A stretch of 64,000 bases of DNA, from contig NC_092795.1 in assembly GCF_918797505.1 (NCBI RefSeq), positions 868,001 to 932,000 on the forward strand, read 5' to 3'. Of the stretch, positions 12,001-24,541 are shown piece after piece. The notes beneath the pieces were generated by a model. It was not told the DNA's origin and searched no databases. It was given only the letters and a program-made list of their open reading frames with translations. The first letter of the stretch is position 1; each line of letters begins with the position of its first letter. Position numbers and translations under genes: made by a program. Source of the stretch: Bemisia tabaci (Eukaryota > Arthropoda > Insecta > Hemiptera > Aleyrodidae).

Positions 12001-15000
12001 AGCTCCTCTTTAATAGCCTGTTGCCATTGAATTTTATCAGCTCTATTCTCAACTTCATTAAAAGTCTTGGGTACATCACAGTCAATGGATTGTGCATTTA
12101 AAATGAATTCATCAAGTTCATTTAGATCACTCCTCCTTGACCCAAAAAACTCATTCTCACGATTTTGGGGCTTCAAAACACAGTTTTTATCCATCTCTAC
12201 ATAGATCCTCGCATCACCCTTTTTGTCTTTACTAGAGTTATAATCCTGTTCTGCGCTTTTCTTTATCTCAAGTTCTTTATGCAGGTCTGATTTTGACTTA
12301 CAGTCAGATGCATCAGTTCCTTCTTGAGTTCTCAGTTCTGATGTTGACGCACAGTCAGTTGCATCAGTTCCCTCTTGAGTTCTCAGTTCTGATTTTGACG
12401 TACAGTCAGATGCATCAGTTATTTTCTCACTCTCTGTATCCACAGAGCACTTTAACGCAGGTCTGGATTCTAAGTAATTTGTTTCATCGACAATTACATT
12501 TCTAACTCTGACAAATATTTTCTTCTCCGCATCCCACACTTTATACCCATTTGGTTCATAACCAACTAAAATGCCTTTAAAGGATTTTTCATCAAATTTC
12601 CTTTTTCTAGTGTCATTATGAACGTAGACTGTAGATCCAAACACTTTCAGAAATTTTATTTGCGGCTTTCTATTGTGCCATGCTTCATATGGAGTCACAG
12701 CTGAACTCAAGGCCCTCGTTGGCGATAAGTTTACAAGATATGTTGCTGTAAGAACAGCTTCTCCCCAAAATACTAAGTTCAACTTAGCTCCACTAAGCAT
12801 TGCACGAGCTCGCTCTGTAATCGATCTTATCATACGCTCTGACACTCCATTTTGCTGTGGGGTTCGCGGGATCGTAGGGTGATACGTGATGCCTCTTTGC
12901 ACACAAAACTGTTTCATCTCATTAGAAAAATATTCGCCACCATTATCGGAATATAGATTAACTAATTTTAAGTTAAAATGAGCTTCACTCTTTGCAACAA
13001 AATCTTTAAAAACAGAGAAAACATCTGATTTGTGTTGAATCAGGTATGTGACGCAATAATGCGTGAATTCATCTACAAAAATCACAAAATAATTTTGATT
13101 TAAATGAGTCGGAGGAGTGATAGGACCTGATACATCCGAATGCACGATGAAGAGCGGTCTTCGCACATACGTTTTATCCTTAGAATTTTGAAATGGCAAT
13201 TTTGTTTGCTTACCACTAATACAAGCTTCACATAAATTTTCGCTCGGCATAACATTTTCAATTTGATCTACGTCATCAATAAGCTGATACCTTTTTAACT
13301 CTAAAAATTTAGCTTTACTTATGTGACCTAATCTTTCGTGCCATAATTTGTACTTATCAAAAGATGATGCACTGTAAGCCATTGTTTTGTCAATCATGAA
13401 GTTCACAGAGAATAAATTATTAAATGGCTTACCGATCATTACAACCGTACTTCCCTTTTTTATTGTTACTCCTTGCTGATTGAAGATCACATCAAATCCA
13501 GCTTCCTGAATTTTTCTTACAGACAGCAAATTGTACGGGACTTCCGGACAATACAATACGTCTTTAAGGACTCCTTCAAATCCTGGTTCAATCCTCACTG
13601 GAATATTTCCTTTCTTGTAGGCAAAGATATGAGCTCCGTTTTTAGCCACTGATATTTTTATCGGAGGGTTCAGATGTACGAAGCTTTTGAATGCACTCTC
13701 CGTTTTTACGATGTGAGTCGAAGCTCCAGAATCCAGAATGAAGGTTAGGTTGTCATCACTGTCCGAACTATTCGAGTTCTCCTGAGCCATGAATGCAAAA
13801 CTTGAGACAGTCGAAATACTTTGATGTTTTTCATTTTCGGTAGAAACATTGACGGACTCATTCCATTTGCTTTGAGGATGAGTTGTTTTTGATTTCAAAG
13901 TTTTCTTGTAAAAGACACAATCTTTGATCATATGATTTTTCCTGCCGCAGTGATAACAGGCTTTAAAATTATTTCGATTTACTTGCTTTGGTTTTTGTCT
14001 AAAGTTTTTCACAAATTTAGAATTTCTGAATTGTCTTTTTCCTTTGGGAGCACTGGTAGCACTGTCACTTGCTTGAAGAATTTTCGCGCTGTTGTCAGAT
14101 TGATCAGTTTTTAATTTTAGTTCGTGATCTAACAATTTTATTTTAACGAACGCGACACTTAAATTGTCATCACTCAAAGTTTCAATCGCTGTGATGATAC
14201 CATTATAGGCCGGGGGGAGGGTCACAAGAAGGTGAGCAATCTTGTCTGATTCCTCTAACACTGCACCGGCAGCTTGCAGTTCGGTGAGCAGATCATCAAA
14301 TTTAATAAAATGCTTTATCAAAGCAGTATCTGAGTCAAACTTCAGAGAAAATAATCGCTTTTTCACGGCGATTTGAGCGGCAATACTCTTTCTTTCATAT
14401 AGGTCATCCAAACTTTTTATAACCTCCTGAGCCGTCCGCTCCGGAGTTGCGAAATGCAGATGAGAATCTGCTAAATTTTCAAGCACGATAGCTTTTGCTA
14501 GCACATTTTTGGCCTGCCAGTCACTAGATTCACTATTTTCACTAGATGGTCCATCAATCACATCAATTAAATTTTTCTTCGTTAACAGCCCGCGAATTCG
14601 AAGTTTCCATATGCTGTACTTTTCACCATTAAATGGTTTAATGTTCTTTTTAGACTTAAGGTCCATATTAACACTTCAAAGTCACTTCACTTTCAAATAA
14701 ATGCTTCAAAGGACCAAGTAAAAACGACCTGGGCCCATAACCCGTAGGGATGCAGGGAAAAATAAGGGATTTACGAAATAAGAACACTCGGTTCGGTGTA
14801 TCGACTTTTTCTTATATTGCACCGGAGGTTATGAAAAAACTCAGCTGATGAGAATCGTATTAATTTTTGCTCTTATGTTTTACACAAAGTTAGGGCTTCA
14901 CCTTTAAAATTTTGACAAATCCAAAAAACTGAAGACAAAGTTTATGATATTTTAAATAGTTGGGGTACATCCTCTTGGCCTTGTAACTGTCAAAATAATC

Positions 15001-18000
15001 AAAATCATCAACATTTTCAATCGCTATAAAGAACCAATCTAAAAAGACATGTCTTTGAAATTTGCGCGAAGTTCACTCGGACTGCCGCATTCTTGTATTC
15101 TGGCATCCATCGATCTCTTTAAATCCCAATTTTAATCCTATGGTCCTAGAAAAAAACGATTTTCAATCAGATATTGTAAATGTAGCTCTACGAGTGCACA
15201 GCTGTACTAAAAAACTACAAACGGAATGGCTTGTTTCGAAAAATGCCCAACTCCGAAGAAAATAAAAAACTGGAAAAAAACATGTCGACGAATGGAAAAA
15301 GCTTTTGATACGAGGTATTCCATTTCTGAAAAAAAGTGTGGGGCACGAGCCCCAGAAAACACGTATGAAAATGCATAAAACATGTATTTACATGTAAAAG
15401 AGGGCTTTGTGGAAATTGAGCTAGGCCCGACACGTCACAGGGACGACGTATACTGCCGTGCTAAGGAAGAACGCTGTATGAGCCTTCAGGCCTTGCCTTT
15501 ACCCTGGCAAATCAATCATTTTCAGGGACATTTTTTAATATTTGTCTCCCAATTTCTCAGATAATTTAGTTCCTAATTTGATTCAAAACTTTTGAAAATT
15601 TCGAGAAAATATATTCAAAATTGTCCTTAAAAATAGACATTTTATCGAAGGAAATTTGGCAACTTTCGAATGTTCATACGGCGGTCTTCCTTAGCACGGC
15701 AGTATATGACGAGGGTTTAAATGAACTCCTCTTCCTGTCCCGGGAACCGGCAAGGTCGTTGTCGTTGTAGCAAATTCGCAGAAACATTGAACAAATTGCC
15801 AATGTTTTTGTTCGTGGAGTTGCTGCAAGGGTAAAGGATTTGTGGAATGTCTAGCTATAGGGTCCGAATTTTGCTGCCACATCCCGTACCCACCCTCTAA
15901 ATTAGCCATTCTCCAAAAGGGATTGACCGACTCGCACTGATCCCAAAAACATGCTAAAATCCCGTTCTATATTCTAAGTCACGCCTTTTTTTCATTTCTT
16001 TCGATAAAATATTTATTTTTTTAAAACATTTATGTATGTTTTTCCTTGAATTTTTTTTATATTTTGCATTATATTTGCAAATCTCGTTTTTCATTGAAGG
16101 ATATTTGGTTACACCTAATTGTTTAAAGAGCACTCTTCCCGATTATACGAACCTTCAGTTGCATGGGTTGTGCATAACAAGAGTGTCGGGAACAAAAATA
16201 TTTTGAAAATTTTCAACTGATTTTGAAGGTTTTTACAAACCATGGAAAAGAATGCAGGTCTTTGATACACTATTTATCAGAATTTCAGTTAGAATGAGGT
16301 AACTACAACAAATCGTATCCAAAACTAATGCAAATACGAGAACATAACGTGGAAAGGATCCCAGATTGAAAATGAATACATACGGATTACGCACATTCGA
16401 GATCACAGTGACAAATTTCAAAGTTGAAGATTCCATTTTCAGAAAAAGATTAATGCCTGATGTAAATGGACTTAAATTACTTCCAGTGTCTAAACCAACC
16501 TGAAATATATCCTCACCTCTGATGTCGAGCAAAATATAGATTGGGGAAAGAAATAAGGTGGAAATATATGAATAACATGTGAATTCCTTCCGTCAATTTT
16601 TTTCCAGTGTGCTGATGGAGGCTTAATAGGTTTTTTTCTTTTACCCTTTTTTTTAAAAAAAAAGAATTGTTGAACAATTTAGTGGTACCGGCAAGCTCAT
16701 GTAGGAAAGAAATGGATTTATTCTTTATTTTAGAGATGTACTTTAAATGTTTCCTAGTTTTAAAAAAGGAAACCTCCGTCTCGCAGGCGTCTGTACAGTC
16801 CCAAGTAAAAGGCGAATAAAAACACAAAAAAACAAAAAATACAAATACATTTTTAATAAAAAGAGAAATCTGATGTGTAACAAGTCGTCTTTAGACTCCA
16901 AGGTCTGAACTTCCCGAAATTTTGGTGCACTTGATTAGAATCAAGAATAATGAAAAATCAAGGCAGGATTTAAAAACTGAAAATTTGAAGTAAAATGCCG
17001 AACTTCGTCCCAATGATCTCACGAGCTCTTAAGTAATCTTTTGAAATTGAAAAGGAAAACCGTGGGCGTTGGCAGTTGCACTTTCGAAAGGAAATTACAG
17101 ACATCTTAAAAATTATGTGAATGCATTATAAACGAGACCAACAAAGCGGTTTAGCACTAAATTAAAGCAGGCTAATGATTTAACGAGGGTTCAGCTATTT
17201 CAGCTCTTATCCGGTTAATCCACATTCAGATAATTGATATACGATCTCGAGAGAAAGTATGAATTTTTTGTGAGGGCGGGTGCACTCAAGCACAAGCCAC
17301 TAAGGGAGCGGGTTTCTCCTGGAAAACGATGATAATTAAAACAAGTCAGTAATTAATCATCAAGTTTCCCGGAAAAATTCGCAGCTTATCTTGTATCGTA
17401 AAATTAAAATTGAAAACGTCAACTTTAGACAAGACAGAAATGCCACTAGTCTTTCTTAACAGAAAACAAGAGGAAAAATTCAACATGAATATGTTGGAAA
17501 AGCGTGCCGAGTATCTGAAATGTTGGAGACACACCTACTATTTTCATGTCATCATATTTCATGTTATTATATTGGTAGGTTTGCAAGAACTTTACCTCTA
17601 AAATCCCTTCAACGCCTCGCTTATGGACGTTCCGCGCGCTTCAAATCACTTGACTAATCAGAAAATGGATTAGCCGTCTCCAATGCTTTCTTAAACGGCG
17701 ATTCCAGACCGCATTTCACGGATAGTCCATTTTTTGATTGGTCGATAGCTTCTCCGCGCAAGACAGGAACGCGGGTACCCGCCTCAGTTGCATAAATGGA
17801 CGTATTTCTGTCAAACAGAACTATGCGCATTATGACGTGAGCCCTGTTATGCATGTATTCTTACGAGTATCAGGGCTCATGTCTTAATGCACGTAGTTCC
17901 GTTTGATAGAAATACGTCCAACTTACAAAGCGCGAATCCGCCCGCAGACCGTATTTCTGGGTAAACCTCGATGAACTCCCCCCACCCCCTCCCCCACGGC

Positions 18001-21000
18001 TCGATTAAGGAATTCAATTTTAACAAAAAATCGAAGATTGAAGCAGGCTATTGGGTACCCCTAGAGCCATGCCCCCTACATTTTCGCCACTGACCCGCTT
18101 TTATTCTAGGTTACCCTAGTCACCGGGTAAAAGGTGTCTATGAAAAATTTTGGAACAAGTAGATAGATACAAAAAACCTAAGAGTGTGGAACTATTTCAA
18201 TGGACGTTTTTGTACGTTATTATGTAGGGTCGTAATCATAATCGTTCCTCAAGCTGCTTTTTTTCCCAGGAAGCCCCTAATGGGTTCACATTGGGATTAA
18301 AGGAAGTTTTAGGAGTCCCTTAACAAAAGCACCATAAAAAGGACATTTTCAACGAACCTCAAGTAAACTTAAATTACATAACCTTGTAAATAAACCTTAT
18401 CCATAGATTACGATACTGTTCTTCTTTAAAATAATAAAAACTATAGAACAATCTTCACATACCTACCTGTCGGTTAAACTCAGTATGTGGCTCTATACAA
18501 ATTACGAATTGAAACAGTGCGCAAGATGTTTTCTCTTCCAAATTTAACGACAAACGAATCACGCAACGAGAAGTCTGAAAATCAACTCCGAAACAAGATA
18601 TAAGTGTTTACAATGAACATTTGTGAATAGTCTAACTGCCAATTGATCAGTGTTAAAAATATTTGATAATATCTCGCTCAGGAGTTGATTTCCAAAATCC
18701 CTGTTGATTGATGATTGATGAATGATTCCTTTTCTATGTAAGATTTTGAAGAGAACTCAAGGAATGTTTATCTCTAGTTCAGATCCTGTCCAGTGGTCCA
18801 GTGTTTCCTCCGTCTTTTTAATTAATTACATAAGCAAATAATGGTCGTAATCCCTTGCAAGGGTCTATTTACAGAGCTGTACTCTTGAATGTTACTCGGG
18901 ATTCGTAAAATTGCTCTCCTATGCTTTGTTGTAGATAGGGATCCCGGAAAAATAGGCTGTTAAAGAAATGATTACGAATTCTACCCGTAGCTCCGTTTCT
19001 TCGTCTGAAAAACGACGAGTTGAGGCGGTTTTGAGTGTGTTTCCATCTCCGACTAGTTTTGAAGAAATAATATTTAATTCGAAGTGTTATATAACTCTGT
19101 GTTGACGTTGTTTTATTTGTGTCCGCAGCGGAGTTCCTATCAAAATGCAAGAGGAGCGATCCGAAACTCAACGAATGCATAATCAAGCTGATCAATGAGC
19201 TTCGACCGCAACTGGCCAAGGGTAAGTCCCATCACTTTTTCCTTTATCCAAGTCCCACACGTTGACATTAGGAAATCAATAGCGCCATTTTAGTGTGTTT
19301 CAATACTGCCAAGCTAAGGAAAAACAGCGTATGAGCCTTCAAGCGTTGCCATTTTGTCGTTAGTAAAACTCGAATTAATAATGAAAATCCTGAAATTTTA
19401 TTTTCAAATTTTTCAAACAATTTTGTTCGCAATGTAATCTAAAATATCCAAAAATACCGAGAAAATATATGCATAACTTTCTTCAAAAATAAATATTTTG
19501 TCGGGGGAAATTTGGCATCATTTGAATATTCATACGGCGTTCTTCTTCAGCATGTTGCAATAAATATCGGACGAGAATATCTCATCGAGTTGGCAACACC
19601 GGCCAGGACCGGTAACACCGAATCCGAACTCAACCGCAGGGTCAAGTTGAAGGATAAATTCGAATCTTTTTCGAGCGTAGGTGCCTAATTAGGCAGAGCA
19701 TTGGCGCATACTTTGAGGTGAGCAGATTCGTGTGATTCGTGAATCTATTGATTACCTTTTGAGCTGCCAGGACTTCGATTGAAGCTGATTTGAGGTAACT
19801 TTAAGAGAGAGCACAGCGCACAGCCCGTTTCAATCGGCTCCTTTTTCGAAGGACTCGGGGGAGGCTCCGTATCGTTTTCAGTGTGGTTAAAATGTTTAAG
19901 AATCCCTCCGACGTAGCATAATAAAGCGGACATTTCCCACGAAAAAGCCGGTGCAAAAAATATGTACCGCAATAAAAATAAGTTATGATTTTAGAAAACT
20001 TTATGGTCTGTTGGGACATGAATCTTTGGCAAAATTTGTAATACATACATATGGATTGCATTTTGCAAAACGGAACCATTAGCATTGCAATGTTGCTAAG
20101 ATTGTGCAACTTCTTTTGTCTTGGAGGAAAAACCAGATTATCTCTTAATAGTTTCCATTTTACTCGCTAAAAACTGTAAATTTAAGACAAAAATTTCCAT
20201 CTAAATTTCATGGTTTTTCACAATTCCCGCAATTTTATTGCAAAGGATGAAGTTGCACAATCTTAGCATCATTGCAATGCTAGTGGTTCCTTTTTGCAAA
20301 TTGCAATCCATATGTTCTTTCGTATCTTATGTTTTTTGCAATAATTCATCTCTTGCAAGGGTCTGCTTTTGAAATCAAACTGATGTATGTTACTCAAGTT
20401 TCATGAAAATTGTTATTTTTATGATGCTACGTTCGAAGCATCCTGAAACCCCCCTTCATTAAAATGTAAACCTTACGGGGTCTCGCCTAGGAAGGAACTT
20501 TTGAGCATAGAGTATACAATAAAAAAGAGTCTCAATGCACTGGAGCGCCGGTAAAGTCACTTTTTCTTTTGTCCAGTATGATGAGACTAGTGCGTACGGC
20601 GACTGGCGATGCCGTATACGCGGGGTCCAAGCTCCGGGCTTCGCTTAGAAAATACAGGAAATTTATTTCATCAAAACCGAGAGTTTCGTACATCTCTGAT
20701 TTTGTTATGACTTTGGTCGACATAATTTGCCAACATTCGCAAATATAATCTTCGATTTAAATGAATAAATTCCGAAGACCACTCGCAGCCTGCACTTCTC
20801 TAATAAGCCGCCGTGTTAAAGAATGCCGTTTGGTTCACACTTTCGGCGAACAAGAGGCTCGGAATGGCCCTTTCATGGATTGACTTGATTGGCGATCCAG
20901 TACATTGCGACTCTATGTATTGTACTCTATGCTTTTGAGCAACAACTATGAATACAGTTCTAGGCGACTATCGATACATTGTTAAGTCTTCTTGCTTTCT

Positions 21001-24000
21001 CAATTATTGGCAAAAACCGGATGAAATTGCGCCAGGAAGCACATGCTAGATGTTCATTCACAAACAGTCTATTCTGTAGACCATGTAAGAAGTCATCCGT
21101 AAAAGGCGGAACTCTGAATGGCATGTTGCAACGAATGGCACATACCTGTCAACGTTGAAACTGCAGGAACGTGTATACTGTTCAATATGTTTCAAAATAT
21201 CCGCTTCCACTTTATTTTATTACAGGGCAACAAACACTGTGACGCTGTTGCATAGAATGTTCGTAGATCCTTCTTTACATTCAGAAGAAAAATCAGGGAC
21301 GTTTTATAGCAATAATGCTTTTCAGTATTTTTCCATTTATGAAATAAAAGTGTAACGAACAGTTTTCGATGTCTCAAACGGGCAAACACATTCCTGATGC
21401 GGTCTCACCGACGAAATATCGCTTCTACAGAGTCAAAAATAGTGGTCCCTGTTTGGAAAGTAACGTCCAAATAATGTGCGCCTTCAGTTGGGTGGCTAGG
21501 CAAAAACACATCCTTCATGCACGTTAATACAGATTATGTATAGTTGTATCCTCAGAATTGGGTCACCTTACGCGAAAATGAACACTTTGAGAATAGTGCT
21601 GTGGTAAGGAATAGCGCCACAGGAACATTCACAGGTTTCAAGGTTTCATCCTATAAAATATTTATTTTTGAAGTGAGTTAAAAATTCCGTAAATGTTTGA
21701 AATACTTCAGATCTAACCGCAGATAAATTTATCTAGAAAATTCGACGAAAAATGTTCATGAGTTTCCCTAAAAAATAATTTTTTATTTAAGGAAATTGCG
21801 CAACGTCCGAGGGCTCATACGGCGTTCTTCCTGAGTATGGCAACGCGAGAGCCATAATCGAATCGGTCATTCTTAAAAAGACTTGAGCGCTCGATCTGAC
21901 AATACGAGAAAAAAAAACCCCCGTTTAAATAGACCCGTTCCAAATCTAACAGCTTCAAAATATTAAAGCATTTGATCGATTAATCACATTATTACTAGAA
22001 ACGAGGTTTAAAAGGGATCGATCATATAATTTAGTGTTTTTCTTATATTTTCATATCGGGCGTATAAGTCTTTTTGAGAGTGACTGATTCAATTCTACAG
22101 ACTGAGTAGACACCACGCCTGCGATTCGGGCTCAATGATTGGCGCTTCAGATTCGAAGCTGCTAGCCCCGACAACAAATCGGTGTTTTCCATGACAAAAG
22201 AGCGTTTCTGCATTTCAACATTGGGCGTATATTGCTGACAAGTTAGTCATGTTTCGCTCCTCTGAAATGAGGGTGTATCTCTGCTCCCACATGAGCCTCG
22301 GAAAGCATAAAGTATACGGAGAAGAAGGCTCACATTATAGGAATTGAGATGCACCATTACGTTAGAGGAGCAACAATATACCGAAAAAAAAGAAGAAAAA
22401 AACATTTGCGTCAACTTTACAACCTTGGAATGAAGAGACGTTCATTGGTTTGGGAGAGATGATGACCTTACCAGTTGAAGTATGACTAGAGATCTAAAAT
22501 ATGTATCGCATACTTGTATTATTCTAAGCGGAAAAAATATGAATTTGCTCTTATTTTGATACAGGTATCCCGAGGCTTCAGGTGCCACGACTTGAACCTT
22601 TGACGATACCCAAGCTACTCATCAACAGGAATCTGGAGAACCTTAAGATCAAAGCTAACGCTGAGAACGTCACCATTTGGGGCTGCAGTGGCTTCGTCAT
22701 CAACAGTCTCAAGTGAGTATACCGCTCTCTCATCAGCCACCTGTAGGATCGCAGTGTAGAGCAGGACTTAAGATTTTCACACTTCAGATGCACTGTGCAG
22801 TTGGACATCTGCCTGGTGCCGCACAGTGGATCGGGTCAATTAGAGAGGTTGGACATGTTTGTGACTGAAACTGCAAATTTTGATGGTCATTTCGTCACAT
22901 TTCAAACTTTACTTTAAGGGGTATTTCTTGAGGAAAATTTTACGTGACAACCAATAGAATCACTTTTAGAAGCTCAAAGTTTTGTATAAACGGTGTCATG
23001 AGCGTTTAAAGTGTCCACATTTTGTCGGACCTCTCCTATTGACTCGATCCACTGTGTGCCGTTCAGAAAATGGACCAGAGGCGAGTTTCCACTTTGCCAA
23101 CACTGTTTTTCTTCCGTTTAAATCATCAAAAATATCGATATTAGGTGAGGCAAGGAGCCTCACCGAGAATCCATTGTTTTGCTTACATATTTAAATGGAG
23201 GAAAAACAGTTTTACCAACTCTCAAAAATCGCCACTCAAATGGACGTCTTCATATCAAAGGGAACTATCTCAATTGGACTGAGTTAAGCAGAAAGGAACC
23301 AACCCCACATTTTGGAAAAAATTGAGTTATGAGTGGTTTTGAACTCAACCAATGCTCTACTATCTATCACCAAAAATTCAAAGTTTTTGTTGGAGCAAAT
23401 TTTGTAGAAATTGAACTTGAAGTTTATCTTTTACATTGAGTCTTATGCAAGAGCCAAACTTTAAACCTCTTTTTCTCGGTTCGATCCCGATGTGGCTTGG
23501 TTCCTTTCTGTTTCACTCCGTCAAATTATGGCATGGACTCTGTTATGCTCATACTTGCGTTTCAGGGTCCCAATCGAAAAAAGACAGTTCTTTTTTTATT
23601 TGTATACATTTAGTACAAAAATATAAATAGCCGCTGTTTCAAAGTTACTGCGCTTTTCGTTTCCAAGCCAGTAAAATCTGTCAATGGTTTAATGGTTCAA
23701 TCCCAAGACTAGGAGCCATATTCATGTTCGGTTCTTAAACAGGATCTCTCCGTAGGAAGTACCCTTTGGGTGGCATTGGATATTCATAGTCGTTCCTTAC
23801 ACAGCTCCTTTATTTAGAGCGACCCATCTGCTTTACATATCCACTAAGGGGGCCTTAAGGAAATCCTTAACATAGTGTCATATAAAGGACAATATTTGCG
23901 AATCGAGTAAAATCAGTAGTGCAACTCTGGAAATGGACCTTTAAAAGGTATAAAAATGATTTCCTATTTCCAAAAAGTACAAAATATAAAAGAAAAACGT

Positions 24001-24480
24001 AGTTGATTTGAACAACCTCTGAGTAAGGTGCAAACCTTGAGATTTTTTTACAAAATTGAGAAAATTGACAAACATGCATAATATATTCTTCTGTATGTGT
24101 ACTTTTTGCCGTGACAAACCATTGTAACCCTTCTGGAGGGTCCATTTCCAGAGGTTCACGACTAAACTGTACTGAAGATTTGCCAAAATTGTTGTTCTCA
24201 TGATATAGTATGTTAAGGTTCTCCTTAGACCTCCCTTACAATTAGTTACAATACAAATCATATTGAGCCTCCCGAGGAAAGGAAATGATTAGCATTGAAA
24301 ACAAGACAAGGAGCTTGATAAGTCCAAAAACAATGGGAAGGATTTGTTTAGGGAAGGAGCATGATACAGCTCTTAGATTATTACACAAAGAGCGTTGAGG
24401 TTTTTATAAAACAAAGTGAGAAGAGGTGGGGAGGCGAGCAGTAGCGTCATTTCTTCGCCCCTCTACCGTAAAGATATACA

Positions 24481-24541
<61 letters not shown>

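Larger units (their letters stand above)
10047..14875 (-). mobile_element. Full-length Ty1/copia LTR retrotransposon
   Basis: 4829 bp, oriented opposite to the JHBP gene, inside its intron 1. It has 133-bp LTRs at both ends, a five-base target duplication, a primer-binding site, one uninterrupted gag-pol frame and no internal stop. The two LTRs read as identical, indicating a recent insertion. The LTR ends (TAAGAG...CTACG on the coding strand) are not the usual TG...CA. Between the gag-pol stop and the 3' LTR lies a degenerate array of ACTTGAATTTTGAC-like units. No clean polypurine tract touches the LTR; the nearest purine run is GAGGAGG about 20 bases inside. Confidence 0.92.
3074..19128 (+). 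other. Intron 1 of the JHBP gene (16 kb)
   Basis: Bounded by GTGAGT and CCGCAG. Holds the antisense copia element, the 148-bp tandem repeat and several small inverted-repeat elements listed separately. The segment 4700-5040 has repeated GTTACGT/CGTAACG words with no recognised function. At 6110-6310 an about 145-bp direct duplication carries CAGTTCGCCT and CAACACGAGCT in both copies. The rest has no supportable gene. Confidence 0.7.
19222..22564 (+). other. Intron 2 of the JHBP gene
   Basis: GTAAGT...TACAG. Contains the MITEs at 19303-19563, 20051-20311 and 21593-21843. The rest has no supportable gene; a 63-residue reverse frame at 20532-20723 looks like noise or a repeat fragment. Confidence 0.7.

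Noticed and set aside
20532..20723. 63-residue reverse frame
   Set aside because: Short, no conserved motif, within a repeat-rich intron; at most a transposon fragment.
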